A DNA stretch of 57,005 bases, from the NCBI GenBank assembly GCA_012031965.1, contig JAAUSC010000017.1, positions 1-57,005 on the forward strand, read 5' to 3'. The position numbers were made by a program, and so were the translations under genes. This document shows positions 46,325 through 55,785 of this stretch, piece by piece. This DNA comes from Scytonema sp. RU_4_4 (GTDB lineage Bacteria > Cyanobacteriota > Cyanobacteriia > Cyanobacteriales > Nostocaceae). Below the pieces are notes generated by a model. The model ran no database searches and was not told where the DNA came from. It worked only from the letters and a program-made list of their open reading frames with translations. How positions within the stretch are numbered: the first letter of the stretch is position 1; each line of letters begins with the position of its first letter.

Positions 46325-46356
46325 TCCTCTCTCTGTGTTCTCTGCGCCTCTGCGGT
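46325..46356. repeat. Interspersed repeat shared with the mannosidase gene
   Basis: CTCTCTGTGTTCTCTGCGCC followed by TCTGCGGT is the reverse complement of the block at 55653-55680. This 160-nt gap separates the CARF-HEPN gene from the CARF-only gene. Confidence 0.7.
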
Positions 46357-46445
46357 AAAAAAATAGGTATTCTTCTGGCGTGAAAGGAGTAGTATTTTAA
46401 ACTCTAACCTCATCTAAATAATATAATTCACTCAACTCATTCACC

Positions 46446-46967
46446 ATGCCCAAAACACTCCTCGTCACCGTCGGCGGTTCCTTCCAACCTATCGTCACTG
46501 CAATTCACAGCCTCCAACCCGAACGCATCATCTTCATCGCCTCGGATGGCGACAAAGGGAGCAAGTCCCAAGTCATTGGCGAAGGAACACCTTGCGAAGT
46601 ACGACGCGGAAGCGAAGTGATTGACAAATTACCAAATATCCCCATACAGCTAGGGTTGGGAGAACGCTTTCAACCGGAACGAGATTTGATTCTCATCCAA
46701 AACCCAGACGATTTATCAGAATGCTATCTCAAAATCCACCAGTGCATTCACCATCTCCAACAACAAGCACCTAATGATGAAATTTTTGCTGACTACACAG
46801 GCGGGACAAAAACTCTATCTGCTGCTTTGGTATTAGCGACGGTTGATAATGGTATTCCTCTGTATCTTACCATTGCCACTACCAGAGAAAACTTGGTGAA
46901 GGTGGAACGAGGAGAAGCGACGCGACTGGTGGACACCAGTTTTAGAAAACATACGAAACTACCCTGA
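46446..46967 (+). CDS. CARF-only protein (possible truncated effector or ring nuclease)
   Basis: A 173-residue protein consisting of a single CARF-like Rossmann domain. LLVTVGGSFQPIVTAIHSL opens it at residue 5, and DYTGGTKTLSAALVLA lies near 115-130. The ATTRENLVKVERGE strand-turn is near the end. Related TIGR02710 proteins continue for another 200 residues with a HEPN-like domain. Here the frame stops after SFRKHTKLP and nothing similar follows. It may be a truncated effector, or a standalone cOA-binding protein that degrades or buffers the signal, as ring nucleases do. Cotranscription with the CARF-HEPN gene is possible across 162 nt. Confidence 0.75.
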   Translation: MPKTLLVTVGGSFQPIVTAIHSLQPERIIFIASDGDKGSKSQVIGEGTPCEVRRGSEVIDKLPNIPIQLGLGERFQPERDLILIQNPDDLSECYLKIHQCIHHLQQQAPNDEIFADYTGGTKTLSAALVLATVDNGIPLYLTIATTRENLVKVERGEATRLVDTSFRKHTKLP

Positions 46968-46975
46968 TTTTACCT

Positions 46976-47133
46976 GATTTTAAAGCCCGACGGCTTAACT
47001 TCGCATAAGTCTTCACCGTTTCATAAGGCATTTCCAAATCTTGGGCGATACGCCGTCTTCACATCTCTTGCTCACTGTTGCTACTATATGCACCCAGGGC
47101 AAACGCATCTAAATTTTCACAAACCAAACATGG
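46976..47133 (-). pseudogene. Degraded helix-turn-helix gene fragment
   Basis: The minus strand reads CLVCENLDAFALGAYSSNSE-QEM, then an in-frame stop, then RRRIAQDLEMPYETVKTYAK and LSRRALKSG. The second part looks like a sigma-region-4 / HTH tail (IAQDLEMPYETVKTYAKL). With no start, an internal stop and no surrounding frame it can only be a relic. It lies just behind the CARF-only gene on the opposite strand. Confidence 0.4.
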
Positions 47134-47330
47134 TTGAGTTTAAGGCTTGTAACATCGTCTTCCGGTAATGCGATAAGCCAGAGGCTTGACGCTCCGCGTA
47201 TCACTATCTTTCATTAGGAAAAGCTTAACTTTCCTAAAATATTTATAATGAAATATAATAATTAGCTGAAAAAAGTAGATGAATTCGCATAAAAAAATTA
47301 CGGTATTATATATACCAATTCAAAAATTAA

Positions 47331-47379
47331 TCAAGTTCTAGCTGAAATTTAGGATATATAAATTCCAGCTAGAACTTGA
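47331..47379. repeat. 20-bp inverted repeat (hairpin)
   Basis: TCAAGTTCTAGCTGAAATTT (47331-47350) pairs with 47360-47379 over 20 positions with a single mismatch, around a 9-nt loop. No T-tract follows, so it is more likely the trace of an element end or a protein-binding palindrome than a terminator. From here to 47826 there is only G/C-rich repeat sequence and two overlapping frames that look spurious. Confidence 0.6.
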
Positions 47380-47826
47380 GCTAAATATTCATTATCCCAC
47401 CCAGCTTTATTTCGTTTTCTTTTTACTCCTTTTTTAAGGGTTGTTTCTTGATTTCAAAGATTAAGGGCAATCTGCCTTAAAATGGCGAAATTTTGGGGAG
47501 CATTCTCTTTTCTAATCCTTGAATTATCTTCTTGAAAAGCTACATCTAATAACGGCAGTCGCTACAACGGGGGGCTTTGGGGTCCCCACTCCGTGGGGAT
47601 AAGGGGCGAAGGGGCAGGGGGGAAACCCCAACGCCAGAACAAGCGTGAGGGAAACAAGGACTGCAGTACTGGCTCCGCAACGCGCTGCCTCCCCAATGTA
47701 GTTGGTTTTCACGCCTTCCAATGCCCACGTATCTGCACCACAAATAACAGCGACGCATTGTAAGCGAATATGTGCCACTTTAAGGTGCGTTTGCCCTGCC
47801 CTACTCCCCCATCCTCATTGATGAGA

Positions 47827-49689
47827 TTAATTCCGCCGCCTCATTCTTGAAATCTGAGTTCTTGGTTTCGACACCTCGGTATCAGCTTTGTGATACCTAT
47901 TCGGAGATTTCTTTTGGAAATATTCTTCCATCACTTGTAACACTATTGGGGCAGCAACGCTACCACCACCACCCCCAGAGTGTTCAGCAAATGCTAACAC
48001 AAGAATTTCTGGTTTATAGCTGGGAGCATATGCCCCAAACCATGCATGATTTGCTTTGACACGATGATTTTTCCATGCCTCAGCCGTACCACTTTTACCA
48101 GATATAGGAGGAAGCGTTGACACATTGAGGGCTTTACCCGTACCCTCAGTGATCACCTTCCGCAGTCCTTCACGGAGAATTTTGATAGTGCTTGGCTTGA
48201 TATCCAGGGATTCTCGCCAACTTTTTGATTCTTCATGGTCTTTGAGCAAGTGTGGTTTCACTCTATAACCGCCATTTGCTGGAACACAGAACATAACAGC
48301 AACTTGTAGTGGTGTGGTTTGCAAAGCACCTTGACCAATGGACATATTAATGCTGTCCCCTACAGTCCAAGGTATTTTCCACATTCTCTGCTTCCAGCCT
48401 TCATCTGGAACATGACCTATAGTTTCTTCGGTCGTGAACTCAATGCCAGTTTTTTGACCAAATCCGTATTTGCGAGTCCATTCAATTAAGCTAGGACCAC
48501 CGACTCCCCTACCAATTTGGTAGAAGAAAGTATCGCTACTCATTGCTAAAGCTCCCGTAAATCCCAATGGACCAAATCCAGCGTGGTTCCATTCAGCAAA
48601 CGTGACTCCGCCAACAGTCATAGAACCGTAGGTTTGCAGCACTGTGTCAGGAGAAAATTTGCCTGATTCCAATCCTGCTGTCGCAGTGACTATTTTGAAA
48701 GTACTGGCGGGTGGAAAGACACTACTAACGGCACGATTTAGTAAGGGATGGTTTTCACCTTGTACGCTTTCCCAATCTTTTTTAGAAACTCTTCGCTTGG
48801 AGAAGATATTTGGGTCAAAGGTGGGATGAGACACCATTGCTAAAACAGCACCGTTATTGGGGTTGAGTGCAACAATAACGCCGTTACGCCCAGTTAAAGC
48901 TTTTTGGGCTGCCTTTTGCACATTCAAATCTATAGTCAGGTGAATGTCACTACCTGCTTTTGCCTGTTTTTCTCCTAGCACTCGAATTGGGCGACCTTTA
49001 CCATCCACTTCTACTTGCTGACCACCCCATTCACCCCGCAATAATTGTTCATACGCCTTTTCTACCCCCATTTGACCAATCATATCTCCTGAGCGATAGC
49101 CTTCTTGTTTCTTTTGTTTTAACTGCTGCGGTGTGATTTCCCTAGTGTAACCCAGTACATGGGCTAACTCCTTGCCATGCGGGTAGTAGCGTACAGCTTC
49201 TGTATGGATTTCTACGTCTTTAAGTTCGTTGGTGTACTCCTTCAATGCTGTGATTTCCGCTTCGTTGAGGTCGCGAGCAATCCTCACCAGAGAAGAATTA
49301 GAACCAGCCTCCTCTAATTTCTTTTCCATCTCTTCTACTGGGATGTTGAGAACTTTGGATAGGCGTGGACCGACAACTGACCAGGATGGTTTGGTGTGTG
49401 CCATCGGCCATAAGTATACAGAACGCGGATAGCGAGTTGTGGCTAATAATTTTCCATTACGATCAAAAATATTACCTCGTTCTGGTTGTTTGGGAATCAT
49501 CCGAATTCGGTTTGCCTCGGCTCGCTTCCGATGATTTGCTCCTTCCACAATTTGCAAATACAATAGACGAGCACCAATACCCATTATCATCAATAAGGTA
49601 AATATGATGAAGAACAAGGGCTGAAAACCTTGTCCTACAGTACGTATATCTTTTTTGCTGGCTAATTGAGGTCGTTGCAGTAGCGTCAT
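47827..49689 (-). CDS. mrdA: Penicillin-binding protein 2 (copy 1 of tandem pair)
   Basis: A 620-residue class B PBP transpeptidase for lateral-wall peptidoglycan in the elongasome. The N-terminal anchor is at about 25-48 (FFIIFTLLMIMGIGARLLYL). The PBP dimer domain includes RIRMIPKQPERGNIFDRNG. The transpeptidase motifs are STFK (Ser329), SSD in MSSDTFFYQ and KSG in GKSGTAEAW. Gly/His-rich AEHSGGGGGSVAAPI is near the end. It is very similar along its whole length to the gene at 50035-51891. In this copy VSKPRTQISRMRRRN forms a basic tail. The 345-bp gap between copies has no gene, so each may have its own promoter. Confidence 0.92.
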   Translation of the reverse strand: MTLLQRPQLASKKDIRTVGQGFQPLFFIIFTLLMIMGIGARLLYLQIVEGANHRKRAEANRIRMIPKQPERGNIFDRNGKLLATTRYPRSVYLWPMAHTKPSWSVVGPRLSKVLNIPVEEMEKKLEEAGSNSSLVRIARDLNEAEITALKEYTNELKDVEIHTEAVRYYPHGKELAHVLGYTREITPQQLKQKKQEGYRSGDMIGQMGVEKAYEQLLRGEWGGQQVEVDGKGRPIRVLGEKQAKAGSDIHLTIDLNVQKAAQKALTGRNGVIVALNPNNGAVLAMVSHPTFDPNIFSKRRVSKKDWESVQGENHPLLNRAVSSVFPPASTFKIVTATAGLESGKFSPDTVLQTYGSMTVGGVTFAEWNHAGFGPLGFTGALAMSSDTFFYQIGRGVGGPSLIEWTRKYGFGQKTGIEFTTEETIGHVPDEGWKQRMWKIPWTVGDSINMSIGQGALQTTPLQVAVMFCVPANGGYRVKPHLLKDHEESKSWRESLDIKPSTIKILREGLRKVITEGTGKALNVSTLPPISGKSGTAEAWKNHRVKANHAWFGAYAPSYKPEILVLAFAEHSGGGGGSVAAPIVLQVMEEYFQKKSPNRYHKADTEVSKPRTQISRMRRRN

Positions 49690-50034
49690 ATCACAAATAG
49701 CGATTTCGAGAATCGCATGAACCGTATACGATTACGCCAAATACCTACCTGGGATTTCAAGAAAAAATAATCCCAGTTAAGTAGCACTTTTCATTTGGTT
49801 TTTGCTATCTAGAATAAACCAAATTGTTGTCAGTAATCTGCATGAGGAAATACATCAATTAATATACTTCAGAGAAAAATACGGGTTATACTGAGAATTT
49901 GGCTGAAACTGTGATTGAAAATTATCTCATATCATGTCCAGTCAATCGCCCATGATTACCACAAAAACCCTCCCCTATAGATTGGAGAGAGATTAAAGAT
50001 AGGATACTTTTTGTGTAGCTAATTAGACAGATAT
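49690..50034. other. Gap between the two PBP2 genes
   Basis: No gene or repeat of note. A/T-rich and presumably the promoter for the downstream PBP2 copy plus the terminator of the upstream one. Confidence 0.5.
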
Positions 50035-51891
50035 TTAATTCCCATTTCTACGTCCTGAGTTCTGAGTTTTTGCTTTTGATTCTTCAGACTCAGTTTTTTT
50101 ATACTTGAGAGGATATTTCTTCTGAAAATACTCTTCTAGGACTTGTAAGACAATGGGTCCGCAGTTGCTAGCACCACCACCACCAGAGTTTTCACCAAAC
50201 GCTACAACTACAATTTCTGGCTTATCAGCAGGAGCATATGCCCCAAACCAAGTATGATTTGGACGACCAACACCAGCCTCAGCAGTACCACTCTTACCTG
50301 CTGCTGGAGCAATTGATGGTACCTTCAATCGTGTCCCTGTACCATCTGTGACCACTCTGCGCAATCCTTCGCGGAGAACTTTGATAGTACTTGGCTTCAT
50401 ATTGAGAGATTCTCGCCAGTTCTTTGCTTCTTCATGGTCTTTGAGCAAGTGCGGTTTCACTCTGTAGCCACCATTAGCAGGAACCGCGAACATAATAGCA
50501 GCTTGCAGTGGTGTGGTTTGCAGAGCACCTTGACCAATGGACATATTAATGGTGTCACCTACAGTCCAAGGCATTTTCCACACTCTCTGCTTCCAAGCGT
50601 CATCTGGAACATTACCTCTTGATTCTTCCTCTGGAAACTCAATACCAGTTTTTTTCCCAAATCCGTACTTACGAGTCCATTCAATCAAAGTTGGACCACC
50701 GACTCGCCTACCAACTTGGTAGAAGAAGGTATCGCTACTCATAGCCATCGCACCTTGAAATCCCAGTGGACCGAATCCTGCGTGGTTCCACTCACCGAAG
50801 GTCACCCCGCCAATGGTCAGAGAACCGTAGGTTTGCAGCACTGTGCTGGGAGAAAATTTACCCGATTCCAGCCCCGCTGTTGTGGTAATAATTTTAAAAG
50901 TGCTCGCAGGTGGAAAGGCACTCAGGGCACGATTGACTAGGGGATAGTTACTACCTTGTACACTTTGCCAGTCTTTCTGGGAAAGTTTTTGCTTCGAGAA
51001 GATATTCGGGTCAAAATTAGGATGAGACACCATTGCTAAAACAGCACCATTATTAGGGTCTAATGCGACAACTGCACCCCTAGGTAACGTCAAAGCTTTT
51101 TGGGCTGCCTTTTGCAGATTCAAATCTATAGTTAGGTGAATGTCACTACCTGCTTTTGCCTGTTTTTCTCCTAACACTCGAATTGGGCGACCTTTACCAT
51201 CCACTTCGACTTGCTGACCACCCCATTCACCCCGCAACAGCTGTTCATACGCTTTTTCTACCCCCATCTGACCAATCACATCTCCCAAGCGGTAGCCTTC
51301 TTTTTTCTTTTTTTTCAATTGCTGCGGCGTCAACTCCCTAGTATAACCTAGTACATGGGCTAACTCCTTGCCATGCGGGTAGTAGCGTACAGCTTCTGTA
51401 TGAATTTCGACATTTTGCAGTTCGTTTTCATATTCCTTCAATGCTGTGATTTCCGCTTCGCTAAGGTCACGAGCAATCCGTACTAGAGAAGTGGCGTCAG
51501 CACCAGCCTCATCTAATTTCTTTTCTATCTCCTCTCTAGGTGTTTTAAGAATTTGCTCAAGACGCGGACCGACAACTGACCAGGATGGTCTAGTGTGTGC
51601 CATTGGCCACAAGTACACAGAACGCGGGTAGCGAGTTGTAGCGAGGAGTTTGCCATTACGGTCAAAAATATTACCTCGTTCTGGTTGCTTGGCGATCGTC
51701 CGAATTCGGTTTGCTTCTGCTCGTGCTTTGAGTTTATGTCCTTCAATGATTTGCAAATATGCTAAACGAGTATTGATCCCAGCCATCATCAACAAGGTAA
51801 ATACGATAAAAAATATAGACTGGAAACCTCGTCCAACTGTACGGATCTCTCTATTTTTTTTGCCAACTGGAGGTAACTTTAGTGTAGACAT
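50035..51891 (-). CDS. mrdA: Penicillin-binding protein 2 (copy 2 of tandem pair)
   Basis: A 618-residue class B PBP with the same layout as its neighbour. There is one anchor helix (FFIVFTLLMMAGINTRLAYL), RIRTIAKQPERGNIFDRNG, the catalytic PPASTFKIITT, MSSDTFFYQVG and AAGKSGTAEAGVG. It differs from copy 1 mainly in the DEAGADATSL region, the GRPNHTWFGAYAP loop near the KSG motif and the acidic/basic tail. Both copies keep every catalytic residue, so neither appears to be a pseudogene. This one is first in transcription. It is divergent from the ABC ATPase gene across 211 nt. Confidence 0.92.
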   Translation of the reverse strand: MSTLKLPPVGKKNREIRTVGRGFQSIFFIVFTLLMMAGINTRLAYLQIIEGHKLKARAEANRIRTIAKQPERGNIFDRNGKLLATTRYPRSVYLWPMAHTRPSWSVVGPRLEQILKTPREEIEKKLDEAGADATSLVRIARDLSEAEITALKEYENELQNVEIHTEAVRYYPHGKELAHVLGYTRELTPQQLKKKKKEGYRLGDVIGQMGVEKAYEQLLRGEWGGQQVEVDGKGRPIRVLGEKQAKAGSDIHLTIDLNLQKAAQKALTLPRGAVVALDPNNGAVLAMVSHPNFDPNIFSKQKLSQKDWQSVQGSNYPLVNRALSAFPPASTFKIITTTAGLESGKFSPSTVLQTYGSLTIGGVTFGEWNHAGFGPLGFQGAMAMSSDTFFYQVGRRVGGPTLIEWTRKYGFGKKTGIEFPEEESRGNVPDDAWKQRVWKMPWTVGDTINMSIGQGALQTTPLQAAIMFAVPANGGYRVKPHLLKDHEEAKNWRESLNMKPSTIKVLREGLRRVVTDGTGTRLKVPSIAPAAGKSGTAEAGVGRPNHTWFGAYAPADKPEIVVVAFGENSGGGGASNCGPIVLQVLEEYFQKKYPLKYKKTESEESKAKTQNSGRRNGN

Positions 51892-52102
51892 AAAACAATA
51901 TCCAATTCCAAAATAAATTTTATTGGTATAAACTGGGATGAAATTCTTCTGGTGTATTCCGCGTTAAGATAACCGGACCAGTATATTTTTCGTAAATTTT
52001 TCTTGCCAAGTAGAATCAACCAAAGTGTAACTTGTGGTTTGCCTAATCGACTACATCAATTAACAAAAAAAACTGAAGATAACAGGAGCGAACTGGTGAA
52101 TT

Positions 52103-53236
52103 ATGGCTCAAGCTTTGACGCAGAATCAGAGTGAAAGGGCGGCTTTTGAGTCGTTGGATGTTGAGCTGCATAACGTTTTCAAGTTTTTTAACCAAGAACC
52201 AGCGGTACACGGAGTAGACTTAGATGTCAGACAGGGAGAATTTTTCAGTATCCTGGGTCCTTCTGGATGCGGCAAGACAACTACGCTACGCTTAATAGCA
52301 GGCTTTGAAAAAGCCGATGCTGGCAAAGTGTTGATTCAAGGTCAGTCCATGACAAATGTTCCCCCGTATCGCCGACCTGTCAACACAGTCTTTCAAAGCT
52401 ATGCTTTGTTTAATCACTTAAATGTTTGGGATAACGTTGCGTTTGGACTGCGGTTAAAAAAATTACGCAGAGTGGAAATTCAAAGCAGAGTTCAAGAAGC
52501 TCTGGAACTGGTGAAAATGGAAGGGTTGCGATCGCGCTTTCCCAGTCAACTTTCTGGTGGTCAACAGCAAAGGGTAGCATTAGCACGAGCGCTTGTGAAT
52601 CGACCTGCAGTCTTGCTACTAGATGAGCCTCTTGGAGCGCTAGACTTAAAACTGCGTAAACAAATGCAGGTTGAACTCTCAAATTTACATAAAGAACTGG
52701 GGTTGACCTTTATTATGGTGACTCACGACCAGGAAGAAGCGTTGTCCTTGTCGGATCGCATTGCTGTGATGAATCAAGGCAAAATTGAGCAAATAGGCAC
52801 CCCTAGCGAAATTTACGAACAACCACGCACAGCGTTTGTAGCTGATTTTATTGGTGATACCAATTTCTTTGAAGGTGAAATAGCAGGTGTAGATGCTTCA
52901 AGCGTCAGAATTGTTACAAAAACAGGATTCTCAATTGTAGTTGCTCGCCAGCCAGACACACCAATCGAACTATCGCAAGCGGTTGTCGTCAGCGTACGTC
53001 CAGAAAAAATTCAGCTTTCGCTTTATAAGCCCAGTTTGCAAACGAACTGCTTTGAAGGACGGCTAGTCAACATCATGTATCTAGGAACGCACGTTAATTA
53101 TATTGTGCAATTAACAAACGGCGTACGCATGACTGTTTTGCAGCCTAATACTTTTGGGAATTTGCCAGCTAGTGAAACTCCTATTTATGCTTGGTGGGCT
53201 GAAAGCGATTGTAAAGCGTTATCCCCAAACGGCTAA
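52103..53236 (+). CDS. potA: PotA-type ABC transporter ATP-binding protein
   Basis: A 377-residue ATPase of spermidine/putrescine-type importers. Walker A GPSGCGKTT lies near residue 52, Q-loop FQSYALFNHL near 98, signature LSGGQQQR near 152, Walker B LLLDEPLGALD and the switch His in VTHDQEEAL. A C-terminal TOBE domain (about 245-370) starts at FIGDTNFFEGEI. PotA naming follows the high similarity of this subclass; ferric or other substrates cannot be excluded. No permease or binding-protein gene is adjacent, which is common for this family in cyanobacteria. GGAGCG is near the ATG. Confidence 0.85.
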   Translation: MAQALTQNQSERAAFESLDVELHNVFKFFNQEPAVHGVDLDVRQGEFFSILGPSGCGKTTTLRLIAGFEKADAGKVLIQGQSMTNVPPYRRPVNTVFQSYALFNHLNVWDNVAFGLRLKKLRRVEIQSRVQEALELVKMEGLRSRFPSQLSGGQQQRVALARALVNRPAVLLLDEPLGALDLKLRKQMQVELSNLHKELGLTFIMVTHDQEEALSLSDRIAVMNQGKIEQIGTPSEIYEQPRTAFVADFIGDTNFFEGEIAGVDASSVRIVTKTGFSIVVARQPDTPIELSQAVVVSVRPEKIQLSLYKPSLQTNCFEGRLVNIMYLGTHVNYIVQLTNGVRMTVLQPNTFGNLPASETPIYAWWAESDCKALSPNG

Positions 53237-53327
53237 AACGGGAAGACATTCAACTACATTCAACTCAGGATTTTAGGCATTCTAGTAACCATAATCAACA
53301 ACCCATTACCTTGGCTTTTAAATCGTC

Positions 53328-54797
53328 TCATTTTCCTCGCAACAGCGCTCGCAAAAATAGAGCCATTTTCACAAAAACATTTTCCAGCCAAAGCATAACA
53401 CGGTCTAACCACACAAGAGCTTGCTCCACAAGATGTTTTTCATACCCAATCATTTGAGATTGTGCCTCAATCCAATCAGGCTTTGCCTCAACTTGAGTGG
53501 TTTGTTGGCGCTGGTGAAGAATCTCTCCTTCATTATCCTTCTTTGTAGACTGAGAACTAGGTGCGTGAACAAATAATTGTTGCTCGTTAACAACCTCAGT
53601 AACCTCTTGCACATCCCCAAACAAATCATTCATAGTCAACCAAGGGTCTGCTATGTTTCCGCTTACTAAATGAGAGCTTTTGGGCAAAGCTGAGGAAGGA
53701 GAGTGCTGTGGTAATTTTACAGTTTGTGTTTGCTTGCGTCGAGCACTGGGTATGGATTGGTCAATAATATTGGTTGGGGTTTTTTGCTCTAATTTATTGA
53801 CATTGTGCTCGCCAAAAAAGTAATGAATTGCCCCCCAAATTAAAGCTTGAATTTTCGAGATTTGATGTTCCCTATCAGCATCTAATGCTCTTTGTTCAGT
53901 GGTCAGTTTCTGCTGTTTCCCGTAGATAAATATGTTCAGCTGAGTTTGAACAGCTTGGAGCAATTGTCCACTAGCACGAGATATTGGTACGATAGTGTGA
54001 GATTCCAGCTGGGCAAAAGTTGCGTCTAGTAATGATAGACCTTGAGAAAATACAGGTATTTTTTTATACTCTTCTATCTGTTCGTTTCCCGTTGACTGTG
54101 GTAACACAGGCATGATTTCTTGACCACCCGAAACCGACTTGTTCAACAAACGATCAATTTTAGGTAATAGTTTTGTTTCGTCTTTTCCTTGAGTCAACCG
54201 CCAAGAATGCCAGTATGTAGCAACTTCGTCAAGAATTCGGTTCTCTAATTTTTCCTGCTGCTGGGGTGTTAAAATGTCCAGAATTTCATTTTCAGCAGTG
54301 ACGAGTACCAAATTGCGATTTGCTAAAAGTGAAGCAATTCCCTGCACCGTTGGGAGGGAGTGAGGGAGTAAGGGAGATGAGCCAGATGAGGGAGTTATTT
54401 CTCCCTTTCCTTCCTCTGCTCTGCTTCCCCTGCTTCCCCTGCTCTTGTGCTCTCCTGCTTCCCCAATTTGCAGAGTCACTACTGCTTCTAGCACTCGTTG
54501 AATAGGAGTATCTGCAGATAGAGGAGTTTCGGAGTTATCAGTCTCATTTCCCTGTAACTGGAGCTTAGGTTGTTGCTCATTTGTATGCAGTTGTTTGCCA
54601 GCTGACTCTGTTGCTTTGCGAATCAGCAGATACACTGGGTAAAGTAGAGCCTCGAATGACCAATTAGCAGCGACTTGTAGATGCCGTATGGTGCGTTCAA
54701 ACTGCCCACCCCAGCGCCGAGATTGCTGGTGGAAAAAGTTAAAAAGTCTGCTTTGATAACGACCAGAGGTAGCAGGAGGCATAAGCAATTCGCTCAT
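53328..54797 (-). CDS. Conserved cyanobacterial hypothetical protein
   Basis: 489 residues, mostly helical and soluble, with a possible amphipathic or membrane-touching stretch near 45-62 (WSFEALLYPVYLLIRKA). LVLVTAENEILDILTPQQQE occurs near residue 175, and a C-terminal hydrophobic helix pair (about 455-485) ends in FLRALLRGK. The region 115-145 (SRGSRGSRAEEGKGEI with SPLLPHSLP) is encoded by CTTCCCCTG-type tandem repeats and is low complexity. I do not recognise a domain. It runs convergently with the potA-like gene (about 90 nt between stops) and divergently from the mannosidase. Confidence 0.68.
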   Translation of the reverse strand: MSELLMPPATSGRYQSRLFNFFHQQSRRWGGQFERTIRHLQVAANWSFEALLYPVYLLIRKATESAGKQLHTNEQQPKLQLQGNETDNSETPLSADTPIQRVLEAVVTLQIGEAGEHKSRGSRGSRAEEGKGEITPSSGSSPLLPHSLPTVQGIASLLANRNLVLVTAENEILDILTPQQQEKLENRILDEVATYWHSWRLTQGKDETKLLPKIDRLLNKSVSGGQEIMPVLPQSTGNEQIEEYKKIPVFSQGLSLLDATFAQLESHTIVPISRASGQLLQAVQTQLNIFIYGKQQKLTTEQRALDADREHQISKIQALIWGAIHYFFGEHNVNKLEQKTPTNIIDQSIPSARRKQTQTVKLPQHSPSSALPKSSHLVSGNIADPWLTMNDLFGDVQEVTEVVNEQQLFVHAPSSQSTKKDNEGEILHQRQQTTQVEAKPDWIEAQSQMIGYEKHLVEQALVWLDRVMLWLENVFVKMALFLRALLRGK

Positions 54798-55083
54798 TCA
54801 AAGTTCAAAATTAAGAAAACCAGTGTGCTAGCAATTGGTCTAGCCTTGAGCTGTGTACAAAGTTAGATGCGTGACGGTTAGATGAATTTTTGTTGATAGC
54901 ATTGTTAGCGTTCAAACTCTCACTAAACAATAAATTAAAAGATTGTTGATGATTGTCAATTCCCTCATCTTAGCGAAATTATGACCTCTCCAGTATCTCA
55001 AGCCAACACTAAATTCATCTCGGAAGCGATTGAGAAGTTACGCTCCTATGTAAGAGTGAATAATTTGCCATCTTGGCAATGTA

Positions 55084-55149
55084 AGACAGCGGACTTGCCC
55101 TTCGGGTTTGCAGTCGCCTGCGGAGGGAAACCCTCCCGCAGCGCTGTCT
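55084..55149. repeat. 66-bp palindromic insertion inside the mannosidase gene
   Basis: Ends AGACAGCG and CGCTGTCT are perfect inverted repeats. The inside contains a second, nearly perfect palindrome (TGCGGAGGG / CCCTCCCGCA). The length is exactly 22 codons, so the frame is kept. It adds about ADLPFGFAVACGGKPSRSAV to the protein. Confidence 0.7.
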
Positions 55150-55652
55150 CACCTGTGGTTGATGTTAGCACCGATTTCTCTCAGTGGAATCTTGCTCAGT
55201 TAAATGCCAAAGAACACATTGCTTGGGCTGGAGGGCAAAAAGTGCTATGGCTGATGCAACAATTGGTTGTTCCCCAAAATTTACAGGGTTATCCGCTACA
55301 AGGTTTGTCTTTGCGACTATCACTCGTTTGGTGGGCAGATTCTGCTCAAGTTTATGTCAATGGGAAGTTGGTGCTTGAGGGAGATTTGTTTGATTGTTCT
55401 CCTAGGGTGCTACTGAGTCCTGCGGTGACACCAGGAGATGAATTTATTGTAGCTTTGCGTTTGGTGAGTCCGAGTCATTGTGATGGAGCTCTGGTAAAGT
55501 CGCTTCTTATTTATGAGTCTACGGATGAGAATAATCCTGATCCTGGTTTTGTGGCTGATGAGTTGGCGCTGATGCAGCGGTATTTGGAAACTTTTGAGCC
55601 TGAGAAGTTGGAGAATTTGGCGGCGATTGTGGCGGAGATTGATTGGGAAACG

Positions 55653-55785
55653 AACCGCAGAGGCGCAGAGAACGCAGAGGGGGAGAAAGGAGAGTTTGAG
55701 AATTTACTGTTTGCTCTTCGCGGAAAGCTCCTCGAAATCAATAATTATCTGCGTCCATCCGCGTCTATCTGCGGTTCCAAATCTA
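55653..55785. repeat. Two interspersed repeats inside the mannosidase gene
   Basis: AACCGCAGAGGCGCAGAGAA with CGCAGAGG (55653-55680) is the reverse complement of the intergenic repeat at 46325-46356. CTGCGTCCATCCGCGTCTAT with CTGCGGTT (55750-55778) is another common cyanobacterial repeat. Both are read in frame, between the N-terminal domain and LLGHAHLDLAW. Confidence 0.65.

Noticed and set aside
47524-47778. Two overlapping frames of 70-84 codons behind the PBP2 gene
   Set aside because: Encoded by G/C-rich repeat sequence; no initiation signal and no protein family pattern.
46968-47826. Possible CRISPR array after the cas operon
   Set aside because: I looked for regularly spaced repeats of 25-40 nt and saw none; only single palindromes and dispersed repeats occur.
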